Numbered from the stretch's first letter, positions 36,201-45,500 are shown. The stretch: DNA of 64,000 nt from Rhizoctonia solani (GCF_016906535.1 NC_057382.1:186001-250000); one strand, 5' to 3'. A program made the numbers and translations. Notes: generated by a model not told the origin, from the letters alone.

Positions 36201-38312
36201 GTTTTTCTAGACGTTTCCTTGTTTCTTTGTTTTTTTTTTTTTTTTCCTTTATATATTACCCAAGATTCGTGATAATTGTAACCCTGCATGTAGTGCCGAA
36301 TTTACGCATGAATTAGCCTGAAATATCTTACATTGTTGCTCATTTCAGTACGTTTTAGTGACCCGTTCAGTGGCGCAATCAGTACCATCCTTTCTGAATA
36401 TCAGCACGAAAGGTTTTGATTCGAGCGTATGTTTAGTATGATCCCTAAATTAAGCACGCACCGTTTCAGCAAGATTCCACCTAAAATTCAGTACCTAAAA
36501 ATTGCGCCCAGATTACGCGACCTCACTTTCAGTACGTATCGTACAATGAATTAACAATAATTGTGGGACAATCCACTGGAAATCAGCATAGAAAATTGCA
36601 CGAAACAACCTAAAAACATCATCCTTAATATCAGGACGAACTGACCTCAATGTGAATTTCTGCACGTCAGTTCAAAAACGTGCTGAAAACTCGAAGCATA
36701 CTTAAAACACGAATGACCTGAAAATCGGAAAACGTACTGAAACAGGGCAAAGTAAAAACGGGTGAAAGTAAGGACGAACGATTATTAAACAGCATTTATT
36801 ATACATCTAAATTCAGTATCATACAGTGTGATTCCGGCGTCCCAGTTTTCAGGATCTCGACCTCATACAGAGTACAATGTTCCGAAAGAATGCTCTTCCT
36901 CATAACGGGGCTCTGCTGGCGCTAGCCATGGTGGGCTGCTCAGCTAGCGCAGCAGGGCGCTGGACCCGGACCCCTTGACTCGAGAAACTTGACTTCGGAG
37001 GGCTTTGCAGCTGCTATTCGAGCTGCTCTATCCCCGGATACCATTGAAGCGGCACAAAGAATTAGTGAAATGATAAATAAAGAGGCAAGTCTAGGGTAAT
37101 CGATCATAGTTTATGTGAGCGCGGTTTAACTTGGCGCTCAGGATGGGGCCAAAAACGGAGTGGAATCATTTCACAAGCATCTACCGTTACTCAACATGCG
37201 GTAGGCCAAGTTAACTATGTTCTTGGAATATTCCGCAGACTGACCATGCGTATGAAGGTGTGATCTTGACCCCAAACGAACCGCAGTTTGGTATAGCCCA
37301 ATACATAAATTACGATTGAGTGCATTTTCTGCTCAAGTATTGGCAGACCGGGGAGAAATCGATATGAATAAATTGAAATTATACAGTAAGTCGGGGGGCG
37401 AGTGGCGTTGTGATTCGGTACTGACTGGTTGTGAAGGATCCCGCGAATATAAGACGCATGCATCGGCCACAGACCCTATTAGCGGCACTGCACTTCCACT
37501 TCTCAGAGTTGTCAATGGTTTTGTTCATGGGGTGGTAAAAATAGGATCCAGTAGGCCTGATAAAGGGGTTGCAAAGATGGTTACTTCAACCGTTGGAGGT
37601 AAGTGAATAATGCTTCGAGAGAAACGCATAAACGTCTTCATTGTCTCTACTATAATAGGAGTCCAAACGGTTCTTCAAGGTGTAACAGAGGGGCTTACCA
37701 ATGTTCCTAAGCTTTATGGGAGTGAAGTTCGCGAAACTAAACCAGTGACTGGATTCGCCTCTGGTATCGTGGAGGGTGGTAAGGTGAGTAACTCGAGCTT
37801 GGCTAGGCTCCGCATAACCTCTGAGATATTCAATAGGGCTTCGCCTATGGACTTTATGATGGAATTACTGGTTTAGTAAATGAACCGGTGAGGGGTTTCA
37901 AGGAAAAGGTCAGATTTTAGCTATATAAACAAGCGTTCATCTATAGCCAACGAGATGATTATATAGGGTGCTTTGGGTGCTGCCATCGGAGTTGGCACTG
38001 GGGGTAAGTTTACATGGTCTAGTGCAACCTACACCATTAACTTTATTTAACTTTCAAGTACTAAGCTTCTACATGAAACCTGCTGCTGGGTTTCTCCAAT
38101 TTTTTTCCATGCCGATGGAAGGCGGGGTCAAAGATATCCGCACTCTGTTCACCAAAGGTATAAGCCAGGAAAGAATAGCGACAAGACGTGCCGAAGGCGT
38201 TCTTGTTGTAAAACAATCGAGTCAAGAAGAGCAAGATTCGATTATCCGAGCGTTCGCTGAACACAAGGACAAAACACTGCGCGATAGGAAAGGAAAAGGA
38301 AGGTTACAGTAA
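15216..38312 (+). CDS. sterol 3-beta-glucosyltransferase-like protein, copy UGT-2, with a 19.8-kb intron
   Basis: Same enzyme type and exon plan as UGT-1. Exons: 15216-15453, 15503-15954, 16012-16165, 16215-16341, 16394-16554, 16604-16703, 16765-16805, 16863-17039, 17102-17166, then 36926-37084, 37142-37200, 37258-37385, 37437-37598, 37659-37783, 37837-37908, 37967-38003, 38059-38312. They sum to 2511 nt (836 residues), and the first 16 match UGT-1 exon for exon in length. Intron 9 (17167-36925) contains the nested transposons. Its donor GTGTGG and acceptor GCTAG are intact, and deleting the element plus one TAC copy leaves 61 nt versus 62 nt in UGT-1. No stop or frameshift is seen in any exon, so the protein could still be made if the giant intron is spliced; premature polyadenylation inside it is the obvious risk. 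Intron 10 uses a GC donor (GCAAGT at 37085). The donor-binding motif is PHDWLFQHVSAVCHHGGAG. Confidence 0.82.
17178..17198 (+). repeat. left terminal inverted repeat of the DNA transposon
   Basis: CTCTGTATGATGTCCTCATCC pairs with the reverse complement of 36852-36872 at 17 of 21 positions; the first ten bases are identical. Confidence 0.75.
17199..17474. repeat. left subterminal region of the DNA transposon
   Basis: Non-coding, with short inverted motifs such as ATTCAGTACGTACTGAA near 17257 and related TCAGCAC and CTGAAAT strings, matching motifs in the right subterminal region. Likely transposase-binding sites. Confidence 0.5.
19130..19701 (-). repeat. 3' LTR of element A
   Basis: 572 bp, starting TGTCGTACACC and ending TTATAACA in plus-strand reading. 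Nearly identical to 31260-31829. Confidence 0.95.
19713..21408 (-). pseudogene. element A pol, 3' part: RNase H end, integrase, chromodomain
   Basis: Continues the pol frame from 27831 across element B: PIQ joins VFTDHRNLEYW when one ACTTG copy is removed. It then shows the end of RNase H (GKQSGKPDALSRR), the integrase HHCC zinc region (GHPGQQRTLELLSRNYWWPG; CCPTCQANRR), the catalytic core with SYDFITGFP, VSDRGTTFTGKF and GQTERVNQF, and a C-terminal chromodomain (EEYEVEQIIDSK; WFYLIKWKGYGPEDNSWEPEE). Catalytic acidic residues are present. Broken only by being cut off from its 5' half. Confidence 0.9.
21414..21983 (+). repeat. 5' LTR of element B
   Basis: 570 bp, TGTCGTAGACAC...GTCTAGGACA, nearly identical to 27261-27830. 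The repeated GCGCTTA/TAAGCGC strings inside may be regulatory. Confidence 0.95.
21984..22478 (+). other. leader of element B
   Basis: Untranslated region between LTR and gag. It shares blocks with the leader of element A (for example CCCTGTACTAGCAC and TTGCTATAAGGCAGACGG). No obvious tRNA primer-binding site next to the LTR. Confidence 0.6.
22479..23837 (+). CDS. element B Gag
   Basis: Structural capsid protein of element B. The frame is open further upstream, but the first good in-frame ATG is 22479 (MATRSRSTARPP). A coiled-coil-like segment (LGLQNQVIRLEQELEELKEV) and a Pro-rich linker precede the retrotransposon Gag domain (MMAWVRLNQRMFPTDQEV; GAWAHPHLDQLG; EYITKFRTIAMDLDWNDAAL; QFARGLHWEV). 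A CCHC zinc knuckle (CIKCGKPGHKFAEC) lies near the end. Stop at 23835-23837, just after a GGGAAAA heptamer likely to direct -1 frameshifting into pol. Confidence 0.9.
   Translation: MATRSRSTARPPSPLDQGELGPALPAAADEPRSLEPEVYGEISLGRAISLLLGLQNQVIRLEQELEELKEVNKEAQDWMGAVDQTLTRIEAIGGPQPHTPEDRKPPAVEATPRPISKTDPLPAPSAPLIAWANPTKPPITFAQPTPVRAPPRIPTPTPPAPIRLQSPLASQPAAPVVAYQAPVKVDHPDAYTGKIGNESRQWLTRMMAWVRLNQRMFPTDQEVLSFLLMNMKDTAGAWAHPHLDQLGSHRAIIQTVEDFRREFLSAFGNPDATRAAERQITNLTQTGTCAEYITKFRTIAMDLDWNDAALCGQFARGLHWEVSRLIATRERRPTTLLELQNAALVIDNALREERASHPPKGNKSGTSNTTPNRGASTGQQATRPGRLSGNPNFVSKEERNRRRAEGLCIKCGKPGHKFAECRTGWKATPKEEGAKKEAAKIGKESGPESGKD
23825..23831 (+). promoter_or_regulatory. candidate -1 frameshift site, element B gag/pol
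   Basis: G GGA AAA in the gag frame fits X XXY YYZ. A -1 slip here reads G K R L R V P into pol, six bases before the gag stop. Element A has the same heptamer at the same place (29557-29563, minus). Confidence 0.6.
23829..27268 (+). CDS. element B Pol: protease, RT, RNase H, integrase, chromodomain
   Basis: Polyprotein read in the -1 frame relative to Gag (open from 23738, overlap 100 nt). Domains in order: aspartic protease (LIDSGATSSF), reverse transcriptase (RLVVDYRRLNNRTKK; YLDDILIYSKDD with the YxDD-type active site), RNase H (LETDASGAALGSILSQ; FTDHRNLEYW), integrase zinc region ([20 protein letters not shown]; CKTCQ) and core (SDRGQVFNNKFL; GQTERVNPTVE), then chromodomain (EEYEVKGITDME; FRVKWKGYGSEENTWEP). 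Stop at 27266-27268. Oddity: the first integrase acidic residue, Asp in SYDFI of element A, is Asn here (SYNMI), so the integrase may be inactive although the frame is intact. Confidence 0.9.
27261..27830 (+). repeat. 3' LTR of element B
   Basis: 570 bp, same borders as the 5' LTR, followed by the ACTTG target copy. The pol stop codon lies within its first 8 bases. Confidence 0.95.
27831..29563 (-). pseudogene. element A pol, 5' part: protease, RT, start of RNase H
   Basis: The pol frame is entered by a -1 slip near 29560 (G K R I R P). It contains the protease (LIDSGATSNFIS), RT (RLVVDYRKLNDVTHK; VMPFGLTNAPAAFQ; YLDDILIFSEKPED) and the RNase H start (LETDASGVAMGAILSQ). An in-frame TGA at 27974-27976 interrupts it after RGPDN; element B has CGG at the matching codon, which suggests a C-to-T change of a CGA. 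The frame then continues (LHPIAYMSKSFSGAE; THDKELLAIIKALEEW) until element B cuts it at 27835. Doubly disabled. Confidence 0.88.
29551..30804 (-). CDS. element A Gag
   Basis: Capsid protein of element A. The open frame begins at a GTG at 30804 (AANSQPPTRKSS); the first in-frame ATG is at 30741 (MEPEPSIG), so the start is uncertain. A predicted helical segment (IQALSTQVGSLQDQVKSQGE) precedes the Gag domain (MMLWVALHRDQFDEEEQMVV; LMAELDWNKEAYIAQFTRGL), and a CCHC knuckle (CMKCGQKGHGIKQC) lies near the end. Close in layout to element B Gag. Confidence 0.88.
   Translation of the reverse strand: MAANSQPPTRKSSPTPRNLPGMEPEPSIGTLLEAIQALSTQVGSLQDQVKSQGEQITQLTALCKETNDLVGDKDQGGAQTKPGPSTGPTTPPTHTGGEAHTPATIRPGLKAPFRPSRGTGFDSEDKEEPRHPKKEPQGTPKRHLGSLTPFDAGSSVKRPKMDLPDPYKGDTRGRKATQWLDRMMLWVALHRDQFDEEEQMVVWILYHMTDKAADWALPIIGAIIKGEGNPPTTIQALTAKFKEAFADPDAKRAAARKIAALSQTTTTSEYVTEFRNLMAELDWNKEAYIAQFTRGLHWKVKELLSTKDSIPDELEAIFAASIKIDNICRENEENRPKKAPAKSPATVATTSTTTTQRVRLSEDPNYVTPEERDRRRASGLCMKCGQKGHGIKQCPNGWKATVKEVAKVAEDVELGKE
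29557..29563 (-). promoter_or_regulatory. candidate -1 frameshift site, element A gag/pol
   Basis: GGGAAAA on the minus strand, six bases before the gag TAA, phased G GGA AAA. Conserved in element B. Confidence 0.6.
30805..31259 (-). other. leader of element A
   Basis: Non-coding stretch between the 5' LTR and gag on the minus strand. It shares blocks with the leader of element B. No clear tRNA primer site adjoins the LTR. Confidence 0.6.
31260..31829 (-). repeat. 5' LTR of element A
   Basis: 570 bp, matching 19130-19701; followed on the plus strand by CTGCG, the right target copy. Confidence 0.95.
33392..34465. other. divergent promoter region inside the DNA transposon
   Basis: Lies between the 5' ends of the leftward transposase and the rightward accessory gene. 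Only short frames without domain character; upstream exons of either gene could hide here but I cannot support any. Confidence 0.5.
34466..36127 (+). pseudogene. second gene of the CACTA-like transposon (accessory protein)
   Basis: A plus-strand multi-exon gene divergent from the transposase. The ATG at 34466 opens a basic region (RRRALERSIARHNVKRARRAEQ) and an acidic one (SDDNGDDDDDETG). Introns near 34743-34803, 35139-35201 and 35300-35353 link to SQELAHLRAIFGRN and IIRELMTRVGLDYGNSW, then LKEAPELGVFQNGWGTEWLVQ. A later exon (about 35550-36127) is very Pro-rich and has CRLCGDPSTSRSRYNLRTRG before the stop. It is reminiscent of CACTA accessory (TnpA-like) proteins by position only. An in-frame TGA at 35438-35440 lies upstream of a Lys-rich continuation, so it is either a nonsense mutation or a missed splice. 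Confidence 0.5.
36128..36872. repeat. right subterminal region and TIR of the DNA transposon
   Basis: Non-coding, with many copies of short motifs around CAGTACG, TCAGCACG and CGTACTGAA in both orientations (for example near 36347 and 36530), mirroring the left side. Ends in the right TIR (36852-36872). A 17-T run lies near 36218. Confidence 0.65.
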
Positions 38313-38674
38313 TTTCATAACAGATATTTATATACAATCTTCTTTGATACTCTTGTTTCGAGGACTATGCATTGATCGATATGTTTAATATATGCGCATA
38401 ATGTTATTATTGAATTCGTACTAGAATGGCTCCGTCACATGGTTCGCGATCGATGACACATCCAAATGACAACTTTGATTTCAAACCAGTCATATAGGTC
38501 ACTGATTTTGCACTGCGGCTGTCCCCCGGCTTTCGTGATGCGCGCGTTGCGCGTCTTTTAAGCATTCCTAGCCTCTATTCACCACGCTAAATTTGGACAC
38601 AGTAGTTCTAAAATGACATTAAATAGCCGCTCTGCCTGACGGGATTGGGTACTTGGACGTTCCCCTCGCATACC
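38313..38674. other. intergenic, UGT-2 to UGT-3
   Basis: The first ~190 bp still resemble the 3' flank of UGT-1 (for example TTTGATTTCAAACCAG against TGTGATTTCAAACTTT); the rest is the UGT-3 promoter. No inverted repeats like those upstream of UGT-1/2. Confidence 0.6.
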
Positions 38675-41600
38675 ATGATTCTCATCGACAACAAAACCGA
38701 TTCGACTGAAATCCAACCTCAAACAGAATCACTATCACAGTCCGATTCCTATGCCGATGGATCTGAACCAGCTGCTTCCTCAGTGATACTAGATATTCCC
38801 GCCTCCGATAGTCACGAATATCTGCCAGAAGCTGCTATGCGACCGCCACCAAATTATTCTCCAACTGCCGTAAGTCCTGGGGGGAGCGCAAGAATGTTTG
38901 TTACCAATGGAAGACCAGGTTCGGTTATAGACTTGATAGATTCTTCTGCCTCTGGTATTTGTAAGTCGAGAAATAGCTCCCCTTGGTTATTCAGAGGGAT
39001 GTTAATCTATCCCAGCTTATCCAACAGAAAAAGCCCGTCTTCCCGAGTATAGTGAGACTGTTGTGACGGAAGCTACGATTCGAAGCGATGGGCGCATTCA
39101 AGCTTCGTTTGCATCGTCTCAAGGGTTCCCAGAGGGATATGCACCTCCAATATATGAGCCTGCTCTTGAAAAGGACGGGAGCCTTAATACCCCTTCAATG
39201 AATATCAATATCATGATTGTCGGAAGTAGGGGTACGATCTGGCTTCAGTATTCCATGATTATTACCGCTAATATGATAATGCAAAGGTGACGTCCAGCCA
39301 TGCGTTGCGCTTGGCCAACAACTCCAAGAATACGGTCATATAGTTCGGATCTCTACACATGAGATGTTCCGTTCGCTTGTTAAACACGCCGGACTTAGAT
39401 TTTTCAGTATTGGAGGGGACCCAAGCAACCTTAGCGAATACATGTTTCTCAACGCTGGGCCTGTTTCAAAATCGGATAATATCAAGAAAGGTGACGTTGA
39501 AAAGAACCAAAGTATGATATCTGAGGTATGGATTTTTTACATATCAGCCTATTATATAGCTGAGCGGTTGTGACAAGATAATGGAAAGATGCTTGTTATC
39601 CTGCTATGAAGACGACGATGTTTCAGGAGAAGAACCCGGATTCGCTGCGGATTTGATCATATCGAATCCTCAAACATTTGCCCATATTCATTGCGCTGAA
39701 GCCTTGGGAATACCGTTGCATCTTTCGTTCAGTGAGTCTGAAATACATGAATAATGATAGAGTATCTGAGTTTATTATATCGATACCATGGTCGGCCACC
39801 GTCGCGTTTCCTCATCCATTAGTCAACATCAAGCAAAAGGAGAAAACTGATCCTGGAATGGCAAATTATTATTCCTATAGTCTCGTGGATACAATGAGCT
39901 GGCAAAGGCAAGCTAGTTCCAAGCACTATTGTCCTGTCTGCTAATCCTTGTCAGACTTGGCCGAATAATCAACAAGTTTCGCACCAAAAAACTAGGACTA
40001 GAATACCTGTCGCCTCAATCGGCCGTTGGAATAATCGAAAGAGCCTCAGTCCCTTGGACATACTGCATATCACCTACGGTCATCCCCAGACCTGCGGACT
40101 GGATGGCAAATATTGGTGAGACACATATGTTTCGGTCATCCATACGTTCAGGCCTAATATGGACGAAATCGCAGATATTTCAGGTTTCTGTTTTCCAAAT
40201 ATGACAAAGGGTTACGACCCACTGAGGGAATTGGTCGAGTTTATTGAATCTGGCGAACCGCCTATATATATTGGGTGCGCCATTTACCACTTGGTCTTGG
40301 ATTGATTTGAACTTGCCTCTAGATTTGGTTCGATCGTCTTGGAGAACTCTGAAAACATGACTAGTGAGTCAATTCTATTAAACTGTTAGACTGTACCAAC
40401 CACTTCTGTTTCCCAAGAGTCCGTGTTGGGGGCAATATCTCAGGCCGGAGTAAGGGCGATAATCGCAACGAGTCCAGAGGGTCTAGATGAGGGCATGATC
40501 AAGGATGCTGGAGACGATGTGTTCCTGTTGACGGCTGACACACCGCATGATTGGCTATTTGAGCGGGTTAGTGCAGTAGTTCATCATGGCGGGACCGGTA
40601 AGACCTATTTGTATGGCATTTTTCGGCCTTCTAATCATTTATTTGGAACAAGGTACTACGGCAATTGGACTTAAATGTGGGAAACCTACCGTCACCGTCC
40701 CGTTTTTTGGAGACCAGGTAAGAGCACCTGGGATCGAAAAAGCGTCTCTCAAGTGCCTGACAAGCGGTTTTGTCTCAGCCGTGGTGGGCCGCACAAATAA
40801 CGCGCCTCGGAGTTGGTCCGCCTCCCATTCACCCGAACAGGTTGACCGCGGAGGTTCTTGCAAACGCGATCCGTGTGGCAATTTCCCCGGAATCGCGCGA
40901 GGCAGCGAGAAAAATCGGGGACACGATTCGAGCTGAAGTATGCCGCTCACTTTACCCGCTGATGAGATCCTATAACTATTGTTTTGTAGCATGGGCCTAA
41001 GAATGCGGTCGAGAGTATTCACAGACACTTGCCGTTATTGAATATGCGGTGCGGCTCTTCCCTTTGCCTATTTCTATAGCATAACATCTGAAATCCATCA
41101 TGTAGATGCGACCTTGATCCTAATCGGGTCGCAGTTTGGTATTCCCCTACGCATAAATTGAGGTTGAGTGCATTTGCAGCCCAGGTTCTGGCAGAAGCGG
41201 GAGAACTCGATATCAACAAGCTCGAATTGCATCGTAAGTCACATATCCTTTCTCAGTATCATTTAACCTAGGATATATGCGCAGGATCTCGGGAATACGA
41301 TACTCATATTGGACCTATCGACCCGGTATCCGGTACTATTCTTCCTGGTATAAAGATTCTGAATGACTTTGGAAGAGGTGTTGCCCAATTGCCCAGTGAG
41401 CCTGGGAAAGGTGCTACCAAAATGCTGAGCGCTTCTACCCTTGGTATGTACATTCAACCCCACCTGTTCCCGTTATTCTGTTTATGAACGTATCGTCCAG
41501 GGCTGCAAAACACGCTTCAAAGTGCTGCAGAAGGGATGCATAATCTTCCAAAGGTTTACGGCGGGGAAGTTCGCAAGCATAAGAAAGTGACTGGAATTGG

Positions 41601-42181
41601 TTCTGGATTCGCTCAGGGTGGGAAGGTATTCATTTTCACTCTACCATTTGATTTTAACGGGATATGAACGGGGTGATATTAGGAGTTCGCACTAGGATTA
41701 TACGACGGCTTTTCAGACTTTTTTATGGAGCCTGTGAGGGGGTTTAAACGAGGGGTACGTCTCGTGGTCTGATTTACCTGTTTTTTGAAACTCACATATT
41801 TGATAGGGCGTGTTGGGTGCAATTGGTGGAGTTGGAATAGGAGGTGAGCGATACGGCCATGCTGATTGGCTATACGATAATTCTTACGGCGCAACTTGAG
41901 CTCTTAACCTAACCACAAAACCGACTGCCGGTTTTATGCACGCGGTATCGATGCCGATCGAAGGGACGGTGAGGGAAGTCAAATCACTTCTAAACAGACA
42001 AGTGGGGAAAGATCGGATTGTGACGAGGTATGCTCAGGGTGTTTCGGCCGCCCGGGGCGCGAGCGAGGCGGAAAGAGAGAGAGTCGTGAGGGCCTTTATC
42101 GAGCGTGTTAGTCGAGGCGACTCGGCGTCTACGGTGAATAAGGAAGACAAGAAAGGAAAGGGAAAAGCAAAGATAATTTAA
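38675..42181 (+). CDS. sterol 3-beta-glucosyltransferase-like protein, copy UGT-3 (one splice acceptor lost)
   Basis: Third, more diverged paralogue. Exons: 38675-38960, 39016-39231, 39287-39525, 39578-39731, 39781-39907, 39955-40115, 40184-40274, 40323-40363, 40418-40597, 40653-40717, 40779-40937, 40990-41048, 41106-41233, 41285-41443, 41501-41625, 41683-41754, 41807-41843, 41901-42181, summing to 2580 nt (859 residues). Motifs: MNINIMIVGSRG, GDVQPCVALGQQL, PHDWLFERVSAVVHHGGTG, TTAIGLKCGKPTVTVPFFGDQ. The acceptor before exon 5, AAG|CG in UGT-4, reads TAT|CG here, so normal splicing at 39780 is impossible. The nearest upstream AGs give either a frameshift or a 31-nt intron. Intron 5 has a GC donor (39908). 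Versus UGT-1/2 there is an extra intron after VGSRG. Possibly a decaying gene. Confidence 0.75.
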
Positions 42182-42543
42182 AAGACTTGATTAATGGGGG
42201 AAATGTTATTTGGATTTTCTGGGTATTTGATACATATTCTGTTCCGCTCTGTTTCTGTGAGTGTATCAATTAACATGTTCGAGGTAGACCTGGTAGAGTG
42301 GGGTTACAAGTGTAACGCGCTCCAACGTTGTCAAGGCGTGGTATGACATAATTTGATCTCCGTGTTCTGCACCTTGACTGTCGATCAGCGAGATGGCCGA
42401 ATCTTATACGGGCCTTGTGGCTATGGCGGTGCACCGCTGAAGCTATATCTTGCTGCGGTCTATAGAAATGCTCATCAGCGCAGTCCGCGACTAGCGGTTG
42501 TAATATTTATAAAAAGCTTATAGCTTGTCCAACCATCGCCACC
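42182..42543. other. intergenic, UGT-3 to UGT-4
   Basis: Promoter region of UGT-4; no specific element recognised. Confidence 0.5.
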
Positions 42544-45500
42544 ATGATTATCCCCGACGATTACGACAGCAAGAGAGCGCTCTCTGAGCGCGAGGACCAG
42601 AGCGAGTACAATAGGGACAGTCATATGAGCTCTGAGTCTGATGGCAAGCCCCGTCGATCTATTTCCGTTTCTGACTTTCCTCAACCACCCAATCATGGAG
42701 AACTTGGCCCGCCCCGGTACGAAGAGGCCACTCAAGGCGCGTCATCCCCCCGACCTCTAGCGGACGTGAAATCCGAAATCGATCCCAGAAGAGAATCCTT
42801 GCAATCCCAGACTTCTATGAGCTCGTGTAGGTAACTTTAATCAATACTCGTGCAAGTTGCCTAACATTCAGGACCCAGCGGTACAAGAGGATGAACCCAG
42901 CGCCGAATTCCGAACAGCCGCCATGGCAGCGTCTGCTGCTTTCCAGCCCGACGGCCGGTTCCAAGTATCGATCGACGTTCCGTCTGGGAGGCTGCCCAAG
43001 GATTATGCCACACCTATTAATGAACCCGGGGTCGATTTGGTTAATTTCGTAAATGCACCACCGATGAACGTGAATATCATGATCGTTGGTAGTCGAGGTA
43101 TCTCCCGTGTGCTTCAAGCCTTTACCCACCTTGAACTAACCGATGTCTGATTCAAGGTGATGTTCAGCCCTACTTGGCATTAGGCAAACAACTTCGTCGG
43201 CATGGACACACCGTGCGGCTCACTACTCACGAAACCTTCCGTCAGTCTGTCAAGGACGCTGGATTGCGATTCTTCAATATCGGAGGAAACCCACATGAGT
43301 TGATGAGTTACATGGTCCGCAACCCCGGTCTGATGCCTGGTTTCGAGAGCTTGACAAACGGAGATATAACGAGGAAGCAGATGATGGTTGCTGAAGTAGG
43401 CTCAACTTCTGTTTTTTAAACTCCAATCTAACTTTCCATAACGTTAGATGCTGGAACGGTGCTGGCGCTCCTGTTATGAGCCTGATGATGCCACAGAAGG
43501 AAGCCTTAGTTTCGCAGCAGATGCAATAATTTCCAATCCACCTACATTTGCGCATATCCATTGTGCAGAGGCGCTAGGAATTCCGTTGTTAATGTCTTTC
43601 AGTAAGTTTCTCGCAGCATCCTATTCACTTTTGATGGGACTAAGCGACGAATGAAGCGATGCCATGGTGTCCAACTACGGCCTTCCCCCACCCTCTCGTA
43701 AATGTGCGAAGCAGTCAAGCTGAACCTCGAATCACGAATTATTTGACTTATGGCTTGGCGGACGCAATGACTTGGCAGGGGTACGTCATAAATTTATATT
43801 TATCTATCACTTGCTGGTTCCCCTAATTCACCCGCCCCCTCTATCATAAATAACCGACACTCTTTGGCTATCAATTGCTACAGTCTGGGCCACACGATCA
43901 ATAAATTCCGGCGCAAACGTCTAGGTTTACCGTCCCTCTCGGTATTATCCGGCTCTGGAATTATCGAACGCTGCGGTGTACCATGGACATATTGTATGTC
44001 CCCAGCGTTGGTTCCTAAGCCTCAGGACTGGGTCAATCATATCGGTTTGTATCATTTGTTCAGTGGTGGACTTTGGGTTAATAGAGGGCACGCCACAGAT
44101 GTTGTCGGTTTCTATTTCCTCGACTTGGCAACAGAGTATACTCCTCCCGACGATTTAATCAAGTTCCTTGACGCGGGTGAACCTCCTATCTATATAGGGT
44201 CCGTGCGAATAACAATTTTAATTTATCGATGCGTAAATTAACGTGTAGTCCTCAGATTTGGTTCGATAGTAGTCGAAAATCCAGTTGAAGTGACCAGTAC
44301 GTACCCTTTTACCCCATCTATTTCCCTCCCCCTTCATAAACGTGTTAATAGAAATCGTCTTGTCGGCGATTACCGAATCTGGAGTCCGGGCTGTCATTTC
44401 AGCAGGATGGGGCAGCCTCGACAATGCTACTCTTCAAGATGCCCGAAACCCAAACATATTCATTCTCGGAAACGTCCCGCACGACTGGTTATTCGAGCGT
44501 GTAAGCGCGGTCGTCCATCACGGCGGAGCAGGGACGGCCGCGATCGGACTACGATGTGGTAAACCGACGATCGTTGTCCCGTTCTTCGGAGACCAGGTGA
44601 AAGAGGCTTTAATACATTTTGATTCAGAGGGAATGATGATCTGATTTTACTTTTGGATGTGTTTGTAGCCGTGGTGGGGAGACCAGGTACATGCGCGCGG
44701 AGCCGGACCAGCGCCTATCCCGCACAAAAAGCTCACGACTCCTGCGCTCGTGGGCGCGATCAAGAGTGCATTGTCCGATGAGACGAAGGCTGCCGCACAG
44801 AGAGTTGGCCAGATGATCAGGGCCGAGGTGTGTTTTCTTTGCTACCCATTTTTGTTCAGGTCTCATATCTGATTTTGTTCGTTGCCCATAGAATGGCGTT
44901 AAAAATGGGGTGGATTCGTTTCATAAGCATTTACCCCTGCTCGATATGCGGTAAGTCTACGTAATATCCTGTATCTGCAGAATAGGTATCTTAACGAGGT
45001 CACTTGCAAAGGTGTGATCTGGATCCCAAGCGAGTAGCCGTCTGGTATTCTCGTTCGCACAAGTTACGATTGAGTGCGTTTGCGGCCCAGGTTTTGGCCG
45101 AAAAGGGAATATTGGATGTGAACAAACTCGAGCTTCATCGTGAGTGGAAGTCTATATAGATGTGCCAACACCACGCCATTAATGAATATGTCCAAACAGG
45201 TCCGCGAGAGTACATAACCCGTGTCCAACCCTCGGATCCGATTTCGGGTACGCTTGGCCCGACTTTGGGTGTAGTAGGAGACGTTCTGGGTGGTGTTGGA
45301 GGACTATTTACTCCCCGTCCCGAAAAGGGAGTGATCAAACTTGTTAGAGCTGCCCCGGAAGGTACGCCTCTTCCCCTTGATTGTGATACTTGACTTATAG
45401 ACCCATGGCAAGGTGTTCGAGGAATCCTCGAAGGCCTTCACCATGGTATGAATAATGCTCCCAAAATCTACGGAGGTAGCGTCCGCGATCCCGGGAAGGT

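Larger units (their letters stand above)
17178..36872 (-). mobile_element. EnSpm/CACTA-like DNA transposon, host of the nest
   Basis: Ends are defined by an imperfect terminal inverted repeat starting CTCTGTATGA on both sides and a 3-bp target duplication TAC (17175-17177 and 36873-36875). Total 19,695 bp, or about 7.0 kb without element A. It carries a minus-strand Tnp2-type transposase and a plus-strand second gene at 34466-36127, the two-gene plan of CACTA elements. The regions just inside both ends are rich in CAGTACG/CGTACTG-type short motifs, as expected for subterminal transposase-binding repeats. The termini are not CACTA, so the assignment rests on the transposase, the TSD length and the subterminal motifs. 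Confidence 0.85.

Noticed and set aside
17225..36295. CACTA at 17225 and TAGTG at 36291-36295 as termini of the DNA transposon
   Set aside because: They look like classical CACTA ends, but flanking 3-mers do not match, subterminal motifs extend beyond both points, and the empty site would not restore a normal intron.
17191..36905. TCCTCAT repeated at both edges of the insertion, as a 7-bp TSD
   Set aside because: Gives no terminal inverted repeat; the TAC solution has a TIR and matches the UGT-1 intron better.
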